From positions 11,771,503 through 11,835,502 of the forward strand of contig JAPTYO010000018.1 in assembly GCA_036873135.1 (NCBI GenBank): a stretch of 64,000 nucleotides of DNA, in the 5' to 3' direction. Below the pieces are notes generated by a model that was not told the origin of the DNA, did not search any database, and was given only the letters and a program-made list of their open reading frames with translations. This DNA is from Clarkia xantiana subsp. parviflora (taxonomy: Eukaryota > Streptophyta > Magnoliopsida > Myrtales > Onagraceae). Made by a program: the position numbers and the translations under genes. Position 1 is the first letter of the stretch, and every line of letters starts with the position of its first letter. Shown here piece by piece: positions 20,471 through 32,222 of the stretch.

Positions 20471-22394
20471 GATGGTAGACATATCCTTACAAGTATCCTT
20501 GCAATTATCCTTGCAAAAATTAACTTCCTAGATAGATAGGTTATCTAAAAGATGACCATGTTTATGATCCTAAACCGGAGATCGTTGGACTCCGTATTAT
20601 ATATGCAATGAATGACATGTTTGTCAAAGATAGATACATGAAGATTCAAGATAGCGCTCTCAAGATTAGGCGCATACCTCTACCAAGTGCGACACATTTG
20701 AGTAGTCATGGACACGCCTTCACCATCTCATAAGAAAGGAAGGCAACCAAGAATACAAGTCCTAGCAAGATAGGCACCGGTAGAAAATCATGCCATTGAT
20801 GTCATACACCAAAAAATAAACTCTAAAGATACAAGATTAGCAAAAGAGATAGTGCAACAACCAGAATATGAATAAGGAGATACACCTCCCATCAGGGGCC
20901 TTAGGGCAGGATAATAGTTCTACGAGATCAACCAAGGAAGAGGTAACTCCTAATTCAGAATCATCAACGTCATTATTTGAGCAAGGAATCAACAACGAAC
21001 TCAAGCTCAGATCTAAGGAAACCAATCCACAACTCAAAAGCTTGGGAAGTAAGGTTTCGAAATCAACCCTTACACTAGATGCACATCCTGATCAAACACC
21101 TTGTTTGGGAATGGTAAGACATTTACCTCTGACATCCCATCAAGAGGAAAACCTCGATAGAGGTGGCACTAGGGGAAGATCCCGCCTTTAAGGTCATACG
21201 CAGAACACATGATGAATGAAAGTTACAACAAAAGAAAAAAGGCGGGACTCGTCAGCTCGACACACCTCAGACATGTAGGCGCCTGAAACACAAACGCAAC
21301 TTCCAATGAAGTTATCCAACAAGGCATAGCCAGTAGGGGGCAAACCCATGGAAAACCATGGAACAGCACCTGCAAATCTAAAGGAAAATATTCTTTTTAA
21401 GTTCAAGTCCTAACTCAAAGGGAGCCCATAATCAAGCTTCGGGGTGGGAGGAGCATGACCAATGTGACACTACCCATGAGCATGGAAAAATACTACAATA
21501 TAAAGGCAAAGACGAAGCACACTAAGTACCACTACACTTCAAGAAGATTTTTACAGCCAGTCGGACCCCCCATGCCCGAGCAAGGAGCAGGGATCAGATT
21601 CACTAGTTTGAAACACATCTTCAAGTTAAAAAACTCGAGTCACCATGCTATGAGAAAGCTATTAAACCCAAATGCAACCCCATCTAAGATACGTTACTCT
21701 TACTTGATTATCACCGCAAAAGCGTTTTTCTCAAAAACAAAAGGAAGGGGGGTAAGAATTTACAAGCACCCCTAGGATACAGACACTTCCACATTCTAAT
21801 TACCAAGAGAACGGAAATCAACCCCACCCAAAGCAAACGCTCCCTCCCAACCCTAAGAGATACATCAGGCAAAGGCACTGTCCAAATCATGGCTATGATT
21901 GAAACAAGCAAGCATGAGAAAGAGTAAGTCCTACAAGGGACACCCATCGCACCCAAACAAGTAGACATATAAAATACAACACAAGATTAGGGAGCCCCAA
22001 GCATAAGGGGTACCCAACCAAGAAAATGAACGAGGGGCCTTTAACGGCCAAATATGAAAAGCGGTGTGACAACAAAGCAACTTGGGGGGCACCAAACGAA
22101 CAAGTGCTTGGTAGTCCACCTAAGTGTAAAAGAAGAGATTAGAAGCAGAAGGTCTCAAGAACATGCAGCACCACTTCTCCTAGAAGAGGTCACATGAGAG
22201 GAAAAACAACCTCAACTCCCTGTACGGACTCGTCCTAAGTTGGCACCATACAAGCATCGCCCTCGAAAGGTGATCTCCCACACTCAAAAAAAGCCTAGGT
22301 AATAGGCAATATCATATAAATACAACTCAAGTAAAGATTCAGACGACTTACCAAGGACACATCCTACATAGAAAATACCACCAGGTAAAAGTCA
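20471..22394. other. Non-coding DNA of element F where pol would lie
   Basis: An open frame of 107 codons (20868-21191) shows no known domain. The rest is A-rich with short frames. No RT, RNase H or integrase motif was seen on either strand. Confidence 0.55.
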
Positions 22395-23405
22395 CGTTAT
22401 GTAACCTCCAGGAGCCTATCCTGCGAACAGTTTCGACGCCCCCAAGAGCGTATCTTAAGAGTAGTTTTAAACTACGACCAAATTCTGCGCCCTCCAGGAG
22501 CCAGTCCCGTGAACAGTTTCTACGCCTCCAAGAGCGTATCTTGAGAGTAGTTATAAACTAGGAAATTTTATACCCTCCGGGACCCTATCTCGTGAATAGT
22601 TCTGTGCCCTCCGAGAGCCTATCTCGTGAAAAATTTCGCACCCCAAGAGCGTATCTTGAGAGTAGTTTTTAGACTACGAAATTCTGTGCCGTCCAGGAGC
22701 CAATCCTGTGAAACATTTTGTGCCCTCCGGGAGCAAATCCCGTGAAAAGATTCAACGCCCCCAAGAGCGTATCTTGTTAACTAACTCTGTGTCATCCAGG
22801 ACACTATCCTGTGAATAGTTATGTGCCCTCCGGAAGCCAATCCTGTGAAAAGTTTCGTGCCCTCTGGGAGCCTATCTCGTGAAAAATTCCATGCCTTAGA
22901 GAGCCTATCTCGTGAAAATTTTGCGCCCGCCGGAAGCCTATCTCGGGAACTAATTTTGTGCCCTCCGAGAGCCTATCTCGTGAAAAGTTTCGTGCCCTCC
23001 GAGAGCCTATCTCGTGAAAAATTCCGTGCCCGCCGAGAGCCTATCTCGCGAACTAATTATGTGCCCTCCGAGAGCCTATCTCGTGAAAAGTTTCGTGCCC
23101 TCCGAGAGCCTATCTCGTGAAAAGTTCCGTGCCCTCCGAGAGCCTATCTCGTGAAAAGTTTTGTGCCCTCCGAGAGCCTATCTCGTGAAAAATTATGTGC
23201 CCTCCGAGAGCCTATCTCGCAAACTAATTTTGTGCCCTCCGAGAGCCTATCTCGCGAACTAATTATGTGCCCTCTGAGAGCCTATTCGCCAACATATTAT
23301 GCGCCCTCCGAGAGCTTATCTCGTGATAACACTTTGTGCCCTCTGAGAGCCTATCTCGCGAACACATTCCGCGCCATCCGAGAGCCTATCTCGTGAAAAT
23401 TTTTA
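22395..23405 (+). repeat. Tandem array of 34-36 bp units in element F
   Basis: About 1 kb of copies of GTGCCCTCCGAGAGCCTATC followed by TCGTGAAAAGTTTC or TCGCGAACTAATTAT. The copies are more diverged at the left edge (22395-22800, AGAGCGTATCTTGAGAGTAG variants) and most alike at 22950-23270, as expected for an array growing from the inside. Open frames here (CPPEANPVKS..., SLSREKF...) are repeat artefacts. Confidence 0.92.
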
Positions 23406-23869
23406 TAACGTCCCCAAGAATGTATCTTGAAAAGCCTTCCTTTTTACAAACATCCAAGTAAAGTGGATACAACATACAAAAGTAAAGTGGAGAACGAAAG
23501 AACCCTCATACAAAATAAAAGAAACACAACAATAGGCTAGCAAATCACAAGTCGTTCAAAACGACCTACAAAGAAGAATCGCCTAACAAGTCACCCAAGG
23601 CAACCTCTGACAAACATTACTGTCCCGCATGCCGCCCTCGCGTGACCTCTGCTCGCATTCGACATGAACATCTTCAAGCGTGACTGTCGACAAAGCATCG
23701 CCCTGGCATATTGTCAAGCACATCTTGCGAAGGGGGAATCCCAAAAGCATAAAGGATACAACATCAGACAAGACGAGATGTCGGGACCAAACCCAACAAA
23801 CATAGCCTAAACAAAAGGCAACTATAGCGTTGAAGGTTCTCCAATAAGAAAGGAATGCTAAAGCACAAC

Positions 23870-24095
23870 TCCATACATCGCGAAGTGGCTATCATGTCCA
23901 CACGACGCGAAGCGGCTATCATGTCCACACGACGCAAAGTGGCTATCATGTCCACACGACGCGAAGTGGCTATCATGTCCACACTTATAAATTGGCTATC
24001 ACGTCCACATACCAAGAGGTGGCTATCATGTCCACACACCAAGAAAAGGCTATCAAGTATACACATCGCAAGGATGCTATCACGACCACAAACCT
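23870..24095 (+). repeat. 27-bp tandem repeat in element F
   Basis: About eight copies of GTGGCTATCATGTCCACACG plus ACGCGAA. The period of 27 keeps a frame open (VAIMSTRRE repeats), but this is not a gene. The reverse complement of the same unit occurs in E1 at 56165-56395. Confidence 0.9.
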
Positions 24096-24366
24096 AAAGA
24101 GCCTACGTCTAACCTTAAGAGGAGGTTCAAGGAAAAGGGAAAAGCAATACCCTTCATACGCTCATCAAAGGTCTGCAATTATATTTCAACCTTCCTGAAT
24201 GATACCAGTTAGGAGACGTCCTCATTATGAAGACAACCTCTATATTTCACGAAATCAACCATAAAATGGAGAATCACGGCAAACACTGTCTGGGGCATAT
24301 AACGAAACGACCCCCACAACGATCACAACTATGATACTAGTAGAGGCTAACTCGAGAGCAGTTCCA

Positions 24367-25400
24367 CTAAACATTCAAGCAGAAATTTGCTATCTTAATT
24401 AGAGCCATGGCAAAAGTAAGGAGTTTCAATGAAAGGGGATGATCACTCCCATCACAAAAAGCAAGATCTTCAACCCAATGGTCAATCGCATGACCCCATA
24501 GATATGCCAAAGGCACCTTCAAAGTCGTCAAACCTACATGAAGAAGAAACAGACTTGAGACTCGGCCCCTCGACTGGGGGGCAGAGGATAGAGCAGAGAC
24601 ATCAACATCTATGGTCATCCCATTGCCATCCACAGTTTGCTTCTCTTCGTCAAGCAAAAAGAGCGCCTCTTCGTCCACTATCTCCTTATCACGAGAGGGA
24701 GTTGGCAAACGAGCACTTGAAGGAGAGTCTCTCGCGGATTTCTTATTCTTGGCAGTCAAGGGCCTGACCTCAGAATCAGGTTTTTGTTCCTAAGACTTGG
24801 ATTGAATTGAACTCTTGCCCACCCCAAGAACCGACTCGATAACCAGGGGCGAATGCTCTAACAACAAGAAGAAAGCAACATGAGGACAGTCATAAGTATA
24901 TCATAAAGGAAATAGAATAGAAAAAGAACATACTAGAAGCCTCTGCAGCCTTCCTTGACTTAGAATATTTCTTGACCTCATAAGCGGAGCTAGAGGATAC
25001 CTTTTGCCTATCCAAATCAACGGTGCGTTCGGAACGTTCCACCTGCACATTATACGTTTTTCCATGAAACCAACCTACAAGGAGGAAACAAAAGATGAAT
25101 GAAAGCAAGAGGATTAATGAGATACCAGACTGATGGAAGGAAGGGTCAAGCGAATCCCCGCCTCATACAAGTCCACCTCGGACACCCAAGACACAGGACA
25201 ATGAGATTTGATCCCATTTATTTGATAAATGATCTTCATGGTCTCCTTGTCCAAAGGAGAAAACTCCCCAAAGGAGGAGCAGCCATCCGAGCAACCCAAA
25301 GGTCGACCCTTACTCATGGAAGGGCGGGATACGCCCATTACTGGGGCAACCTCAACATCAAGCTACGGGGGAAAAACTGACACCCAAGAGATCCGACCAT
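24367..25400 (-). pseudogene. Antisense gene remnant of element F
   Basis: Minus-strand frames at 25338-25114 (SPLDKETMKIIYQINGIK, WVSEVDLYEAGIRL) align with the B product (SELEKAAMKMIYRAHKAR, VSERELREAGIYA) and the H exon-2 end. A 130-codon frame (24759-24367), rich in charged residues, may be the region after it. The N-terminal Transposase_28-like core and the coiled coil are not recognisable, so this is a partial relic. Its place between the tandem arrays and the 3' LTR is the same as in B, A and H. Confidence 0.6.
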
Positions 25401-25779
25401 CAAAGGGCGATATACACCGCGAAAATGAACAAACCCCATAGCGTCACAAAGAGGGCGAAGTTTTAGCTTCCCCAAAAGGAACGACACTCCGACACATCCG
25501 AAGTTAGGGGCAATCCTTAACATATGTCAATAAACCTCTCCACACGCGGCAGGTAAGAAAGAAAGCTTGTAAGCATTTTCACCCCCACTTTCATGTAAAA
25601 TGAATTGCAGGGCAAGTTCCAAGGGCTATACACACAGACCAACAAATGAAGGAAAATGTCACACCTGTTGGAAGAAGAATTTTAAAGAAAATGCTCTTGC
25701 TAGTACAAGGGAGGCAGAACGTTGAGTCCCATCGAGGGACAGAGCTTACATTCTTGGGCAAAAATGGGGTCTATACTCT

Positions 25780-26340
25780 CACCCTTGCGCTTATGTTCAT
25801 ATTTATGATTTACATTTATAAGGGCACCAATGCCATCACTCATGGTCATGCTCACAACCCGTCCATGCATACATACATGTTTATGCTTGCACTCACGTGC
25901 ATCCCCACATACACACTCCCATGTGACCAAACACTTAGACATCAATGTACATGGTTGCCATATATTCTTGCATACATTCATGTCCACAATCCCAGCATGT
26001 CTTCACCCACTTCCATACTTGTGTTTTTACTTGCATGTATGCTAGTACACACCTTCATATTCATGGTATATCCATCTCTACCCAAGTTAGCACCCTATAG
26101 GCTTGTATCTCACTTTCCCATACATAGAAATATTTTGGACCAAATTCAAATATTTTTTCCCGGCATAGACTCACCCCATATGAAATTGAGGAACATCGAC
26201 TCATATCCATGATTGCATTGCATCCCCATGCACGTACGTACCTTTAAAATGCATGCATGGAAAGGTTGGATTTTTTATATCACGTCCATATTTTACAGAC
26301 ACGTGCCTAGGCACATGCACGTTTACTCTAACGTTTACAA
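25780..26340. repeat. CATG/ACAT-rich tract before the 3' LTR of element F
   Basis: Dense ACATACATG, CATGCAT and CACGTGC words. Equivalent tracts lie at 29930-30260 and 31080-31390 in B and 54950-55300 in E1, always between the antisense-gene or array zone and the polypurine tract. Not coding. Confidence 0.55.
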
Positions 26341-26491
26341 TTCCTCTATTTCAAGAAACGGTGGACAAGGCCCGAAAAATGCGCCTACAGACAAGCAAAG
26401 GTTTCGCCAAGATGTAAAATCCTGGTTTCAAATTGTGCGTGTCATCCCATCAAAAAATAGGGTCAATCAAGGGTTAAGCCATTGGTTGACT

Positions 26492-26501
26492 CGGGGGTAT
26501 G
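26492..26501 (+). other. Polypurine tract of element F
   Basis: CGGGGGTATG directly before the LTR start TGATGGAT. TTGACTCGGGGG is common to the B, E1, E2 and F families at this position. Confidence 0.6.
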
Positions 26502-27255
26502 TGATGGATATATGCCCAATTTGAACCCGTTTTAGTTGAGATTGTCTTATTTTGATCACCCCACTTACGATTGCAAATCGAAACTTTGACCCCCAACACT
26601 TCACCCGCAACGCTAACGGTCTGGACGAGCCAAAATACTCGCCCGGACCCATCCTTAAAACTCACCTAGGTGAGATCGGGCTAGCAACCCGATCTCCCCT
26701 AGAGGAGATCGGGTGGGCTGACCCGATCTCCCCTAGGGGAGACCGGGTTGGGCAAGCTAACCCGATTTTATGCCTTGGGGGTCGGATTTTCTGCCCGACC
26801 CGAAGGGCCTTGACATCCCTTTTACCCGGCCTATACTTAGCCAATTTTGCCCACCTCTGCATGCTTTAAGGGTTTAATCCTGTTATTATGTGTTAACTGA
26901 GTACATTAAGGGATTATTAGTGTCATGAAGCCACCTTAATGACACCGTTGCCTATATATACTCCACAAGTTCCATTCATTCCAATAAGTTTACATCTTTG
27001 CACGTTTAGCTCTGCCATCTCACTAGGATTTTATCTCTCTAGATAACTCATACTTACTTAAGCATCGGAGAGGGTTCACTGAGAACCACCCCCCCCCCCC
27101 CTCTTCGTGCTCGGTACTGCCCCTTGTGCAGGTCGACAGGAAGCGAAGGAACGGATCAGACAGACAAGCTAGACGGATCAAGAAAGAGAGCGAATAACCC
27201 GTGAGAAGTGCCACTTGGGTCAGAAAATCATCAACCCGAGGGATAGGATCTAGGA
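26502..27255 (+). repeat. Element F right (3') LTR
   Basis: Aligns with 16719-17174 and 17872-18161. The end reads GATCTAGGA where the left LTR has GATCTAACA, so the terminal CA is lost. The C run in the R/U5 hairpin loop is longer (27089-27102). Right target copy atact at 27256-27260. Confidence 0.9.
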
Positions 27256-27352
27256 ATACTCAACTCACCATCAACATCAAATACCAAGTCATACTGGCGA
27301 GTATCGGCCACAACATCCCTGGAGGCAGTCACATCAACATCCTCGGGGGCAT

Positions 27353-29709
27353 TCATCTAAGTAACCCTAATGGCAGGCGCCTCGGAAATATGGGGGGGGG
27401 GGCATTCGCCACAGCAGGCGGGGGAACAATCCCGTCTCTAAGACGCATGGCAGCCAAACGTCCAGTGGAAAAAGTGGCATATATACCCAACTGATCAAAG
27501 TAGAAATTGGGGGCAACAGTAGATACTTGTTCTACAAAGCCCTCGATGAAGTCATACATCAGGTCGTCAGCACCTGCCCGAATGTGAGCATGATAGGACT
27601 CTGAATCCTTATACTCTACCACGCCATCAACCTTGCCTTCTTCAAATGCATTATCCTTCACAGCCTACAAGGCAAGGCCTTGCGCCTCGCTATCCTCAAC
27701 AACCTTCTTTTGAAGGGCAACAACATCAGACTCGTGCAACAATTCGAGCCTGACGAGAGGAGGTTCCCGTCTCCAAATCAGCAACCATCTTATCCAAGAA
27801 GCATGCCTTCTCCTTCAAGCTCGCAAGCTCGCGACATAACATGTCGCACTTATCCTTGAGTGCCTTCTTCTCCTCCGTGAGTTCAATCACAAACAAGGAA
27901 AGGTTCACCATCTGGATAGCAACCTATAAGAGTTACACAAAGGTCAACGACAAACAATTGTAACAACAACACAAACATGCATACAAGTTATAAAAGAGTA
28001 ATGATGAATACTCATAGGCGCAAGACATGTCATCGCACCCTCAGAATACGAGTGCGCATGCTAAGGTTTGCTAGGATGAGCCCTTCGATCAACAGGAGGA
28101 AAAAACTGCTTAAACACACGTACTCCAACTTCGGGAGTAGTCAAGCTGGCCTCCTTAATAAAGCGTGGCCCCCTAACAGCAAAGGGTGCCCACTCCCCAC
28201 CAGTGATAGCGTTCTTTACAGGACGAACCAAGTCAGCTCGGGTGAGAGCAGCAAGAGGCGCAATACCAATGAACATACACAAAGATAAACAAGAAGGCCT
28301 AAGTGTAACTAGTATAAAAGTGAATTAAAGTCAAACAACAGACCTGCGCGGGGAGGTTCCTCCTCCGACGTCCGGTCCCTCGACCGGGGGCAGACATAAC
28401 AGGCGTGCGAGCCTAACCTCCAACATCATTCCCTTTGCTAAGAGAAGGAGTCTTCGACGCCTCGCCACTTCCAGACTTCAAGCGCTTAGGTTCGCTCGAG
28501 GGTTGCAATCCGGAATCAGGATCGCCTTAGGCCGAGGCGGAGTATCAACGACTGCTATAACACGCTCTGTCACAAGCGGGGACCGACCTGCAAGCACGAT
28601 CGAAGCAAGATAAGAGCAATGACCCTTAACATATGCGAGAGAAGATGACTTTACAAAAACGCGACTTACCCGCAGTGCCTTTCCCTCGTCAAGGCTGCAT
28701 GCCTTGGAGCGCAGCGGAAAGATTTGAGCGACCACCTCGCACGGGAGTGGTAGCACCAACCTGAAGACTCGCCTGCAAGCGCGAGGTTTTCCCTGATGCC
28801 AGCCTACATCACAACGTAATAAAGTTATAAAGGTTCATAACATACCGAAGGAGGTGCGTAGATCCCAGCCTCGCGCAGTTCTCGCTCCGACACGCAAGAC
28901 AAGGCTCTATAAGTACGCGCCTTGTGTGCCCGATATATCATCTTCATAGCCGCTTTTTCTAACTCAGAAAAAGCCGGCAAAGGATCAGGTCGAGTAATAC
29001 GAATAATGGGCCAAGTCACCTTAGAATCATTGGTGAAGAAGTAATGTTTCTTCCAATGCCCTTTAGAGCGGTCGACAGCAATCACGAAATGAAGAACAAC
29101 ATCCCATTTTACTTCTCCCAATCCAAGTTTGGAAAAGTTCTTTCCTTTCAACGAAGGCCAACGTATGGAAATGGAACATAAGCCAGATGAATCTGGACGC
29201 TGGAGCCGGAAGAAACACCGGAAGACAGGGTCGAGTAACGCAATGACTGGTGATGGCATAGCACCCGGAAGCAAACCCAGTACCGTATCCTGGCGGGCGC
29301 AAGATCAAGAGGAGATATCCGATAAAAGCCGCATAATCTATGCAAATCACGACAGGGGAAAACGCAAACCCTCCCGAATCTGAGATGTGTACAAAGCTGA
29401 AAGCTCGGCTGGAGGCACGGTAGGCATACCCGCAGTAGCTCCTGGGATGACGTCAAGAGGAAAAGCTGCCTCTACCAATGGACAAAGTCCAGAACGCTCT
29501 ACGTAGCACCGATAGTCTTTACAATCCAACACATTACCAGAAAAGGTCTGGAGCAAATCTCCTGACTCTGAGTTGGCCTCCGACTCGGAAGAAAAATATA
29601 CGTCATCCTCATACTCCGGCTCAGATGACTCCGCAGACTCCGACTCAGAGTCAGGGTCTGAATTAGGACAATACGTAACTAAAGGATTGGGAATGTAAAA
29701 CTTACTCAT
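27353..29709 (-). pseudogene. Antisense accessory gene of element B
   Basis: Starts MSKFYIPNPLVTYCPN (29709) with an acidic serine/glutamate stretch. It then passes through frames matching the A/H product: GLRFPLS, RLCGFYRISPLDL...FRVLC (29400-29300), LGLGEVKWDVVLHFVIAVD and HWKKHYFFTN (29130-29030), and VSERELREAGIYA (28860). The later part includes a coiled coil (27911-27726, LTEEKKALKDKCDMLCRELASL in two pieces) and VEYKDSESYHAHI...FIEGFVEQ (27610-27520), which match exon 4 of A. At least three frame changes separate the parts, some of which may be introns. E2 has a sister copy at 60340-61131. The function is unknown. Confidence 0.75.
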
Positions 29710-29839
29710 CCAAACGAATCCAGCAAGTCAAGAAGGTAGTCTTAGTGATGGGCGTGCCAGTACTCCGCACTACAACTCCTGCAATGATATAACAACCTAC
29801 TCAACACATGCGCGTGCATCCATCGCGTTGACAATTACT

Positions 29840-30300
29840 ATGCAACGAACATCCCCTGCTCGGGGGCAATACTATACTTACAAACCTATAAGTGTTTAAC
29901 TACTACATAGCAAACATCCTCTACACGGGGGCAACTCTATGTTAGTAAGGGCCTTGTCCCAACACTTATATGGTCTACATGTGCTTACGCACAACTACGT
30001 ATGCCTAGGCGCACTCATATACCCGCGTGCACCTACTTGTGCTCTCGCGCGACTACATGCATCTATACGCAACTACATGTGCTCACATGCACCGACACGT
30101 GCCAACGTGTGCCTACATGTGCTTACATGCACCTACCCCCGCATACGCGACCTAATACGAATATCAAACGTAACAAGTGCAAACATATTCATAGCACTAA
30201 CACATATATACATATGTTGTTTAACATGTGTAGGACATATGTATATACATACATACACACCATGGGGGATATAAAACTCAACTATGACTACAAGCATCAT
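29840..30300. repeat. CACATG/ACGTGC-rich tract of element B
   Basis: Begins with two ACATCC...CGGGGGCAA repeats (29845-29935), then an alternating purine-pyrimidine tract (GTGCCTACATGTGCTTACAT and similar). Open frames here give a cysteine/tyrosine/threonine-rich nonsense peptide. Confidence 0.55.
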
Positions 30301-30594
30301 CATGGTACCACGATGTATACATACGTGTCACGACAACACCTCGATCAATCAAGGATGACAATCAACATGGGGAGTAACATCCCTACTCTATGCATACTAG
30401 TGCTAAAACACTTAGCCATTTTCATACTCTTTTAACTATGCTAACCCATGCTAGGCATTTTATCAAACACTTGGTGGGCATGAATAACCAAGTTCTAATC
30501 AAGACAATGATTGGTAAAATTGATGTGAGTAAAGACATCACCATACCTGGAAATGGTTCCAATAAACCTCAAAAAGCTGAACCACCACGAAAAT

Positions 30595-30725
30595 CCCCAT
30601 CGAAGTCGTCGCCACGGCCGCCGGAGATCAAACGCCGCCATCCGTCGCCGTGATAGCCGTCGTGGTGCCGCTCGCTGCCGTCGCCGGTTCTGTCGCCGCC
30701 GGTGTTGTCGGTGAGTGATGGCCGA
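30595..30725. other. CGCCG-rich island in element B
   Basis: 130 bp of GCCGCCGG/CGTCGCCG words in otherwise AT-rich DNA, lying upstream of the antisense gene start as read on the minus strand. E2 has a similar island at 61790-62080. It could be antisense-gene promoter or 5' sequence, or captured host sequence. Confidence 0.45.
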
Positions 30726-31558
30726 CCGGTGGTGAATGGGTGTGTGGGTAAGTGGCTTAGATTCTAAGCTACTTACTCTTCAAGTAAAATGGAGGAGACC
30801 ACTCTAATATGTGGAGAAAAAATGTGGAGAGGTTTACATACATACTCCCTTATATACACATGTGAGTAATATTCTATCATCACCATATTTTTTCTAACTC
30901 TTTTGGGAGAAGAGAGATGATAATAATTCCGACTACAGATCACGAAGAGTTCCGAAATAGGAGAGCATGGCAATGACTATAATTCTTCACACTTTTGAGG
31001 GGAAATAGTATTACCTCACAGTCGGAATACTTCCTGACTTCTCTGTCGGAATGAGAATCATTTCCGTTTGGGATAATTCTCTAGCATATACACATGCCTA
31101 CATACTCGCGCATACATATGCGTATCTACATATACTTAGACACATTTGCATATCCATATCATGCGTTTATTTTTATTTAATCCTGACATGTAAATATTTA
31201 TACCCATGTCATCGCGTATATATGTGCCCATATATACATGATTAATTTCATGACATTACCCGTCGCGCGTCCATTCACATACGCGGGTATACCATGTTCG
31301 CACACATGTTAGTATTTATTTTCATGTTGCATACATAGACTTACATTATTACATCTGTATATGTTGCATATGTATATTTGCTGCACTAACCATGTCAGCA
31401 GTTATAATCACTCTCGTTAAACAAAAGGAGGGATATGCGACATTGAGGCCCACGCGCCAACGGACAATAAGTCCACCTCGAGGTAACACCCGAACTTCAA
31501 TCGAACGTATACTCTATCGAAAATAGAGTCAAGAAGGGGCCCCGCCACTACTTGACTC
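30726..31558. other. Non-coding 3' part of element B
   Basis: AT-rich with a second CATA/CATG-rich tract (31080-31390). No gene seen. Confidence 0.55.
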
Positions 31559-31567
31559 AGGGGAAAA
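31559..31567 (+). other. Polypurine tract of element B
   Basis: AGGGGAAAA immediately before the right LTR start TGATGGGT. Confidence 0.7.
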
Positions 31568-32217
31568 TGATGGGTATACGTCCGATTCATGTTCATTTTA
31601 TATTCGGACTCCGTTTACACGTCAAACCCACCTACGGCTTCGAATTATTTACCCACAAGCTTAAAACGGTTCGGAACGCGCGCGTACGCGTTCCGGACCA
31701 AAGACTCGTCCGGATTTTCACCACAATCCGGACCACACCGGACTGTCGTAATACCTCGGTGTGTTCCGGATTGTCCCTCCGGTGATGCGCAAACCCCTAT
31801 GTACACACTACACGTGCGGACCTTCCTGATGTCTACTTTACATCCGTTCACGCCCGGTTCACATTTTACATTAAACCGGCATCGGACCGTTCAAAACCGG
31901 GTTCGGGTTCAAGATGCCCCTATTTAAGGGAATCTACCTGACCTTTTCATAACTTAAGTTGACAAAGGAAGCTCTGACTTCTCTCTAGCTTTCACTCTCA
32001 AGGTTTCTAATTTAAGCATCGGAGAGGGTTCATCGCACTCCACCCCCCCCCCCCACCCTCTCAATGGTGTGCGATATTGCCACGTGTGCAGGTCACAGGA
32101 AGAGCGTGCGTGCAAGACGTCGTATAGTGACCCGACGACCCGAAGACCCAATGACCCGACGAACACTTCTACTTACCGTACTGGGACTTAACACCCCAAC
32201 TGGTTAAGGTCCCAACA
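31568..32217 (+). repeat. Element B right (3') LTR
   Basis: 650 bp aligned throughout with 10894-11559, ending GTCCCAACA. Several short indels and substitutions separate the two LTRs, including C-run length in the U5 hairpin loop. TCGCAC/GTGCGA stem kept at about 32034-32073. Right target copy cctac at 32218-32222. Confidence 0.92.
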
Positions 32218-32222
32218 CCTAC

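Larger units (their letters stand above)
16719..27255 (+). mobile_element. Element F: pol-less Tat-like gypsy element nested in B
   Basis: LTRs at 16719-18161 (split by solo LTR G) and 26502-27255, with identical target copies atact at 16714-16718 and 27256-27260. The internal region of 8.3 kb has a primer site, a gag N-terminal remnant, a protease remnant, two tandem arrays, an antisense-gene remnant and a polypurine tract. No RT, RNase H or integrase was found. It is more decayed in coding sequence than B although it inserted later, so it was probably already non-autonomous when it moved. Confidence 0.87.
10894..32217 (+). mobile_element. Element B: pol-less Tat-type gypsy element, with F nested inside
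   Basis: LTRs at 10894-11559 and 31568-32217, flanked by cctat (10889) and cctac (32218), one mismatch in five. Without F (10,537 bp plus one 5-bp target copy) it is about 10.8 kb. It holds gag, protease, a second gag half, tandem arrays and a degenerate antisense gene, but no RT, RNase H or integrase sequence. I read it as a non-autonomous derivative that would need enzymes from a Tat relative. Tat membership rests on the gag knuckle, the DGGSS protease and the antisense gene. Confidence 0.88.

Noticed and set aside
22821..23396. Plus-strand frames rich in SLSREKF and ALREPIS repeats
   Set aside because: Produced by the 34-36 bp array of element F, not a protein gene.
22395..24095. Possible CRISPR array
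   Set aside because: Units are contiguous without unique spacers and the context is a plant retrotransposon.
25646..26212. 188-codon plus-strand frame as a membrane protein
   Set aside because: Composition follows the CATG/ACAT-rich tract; no domain and no conservation in B or E1.
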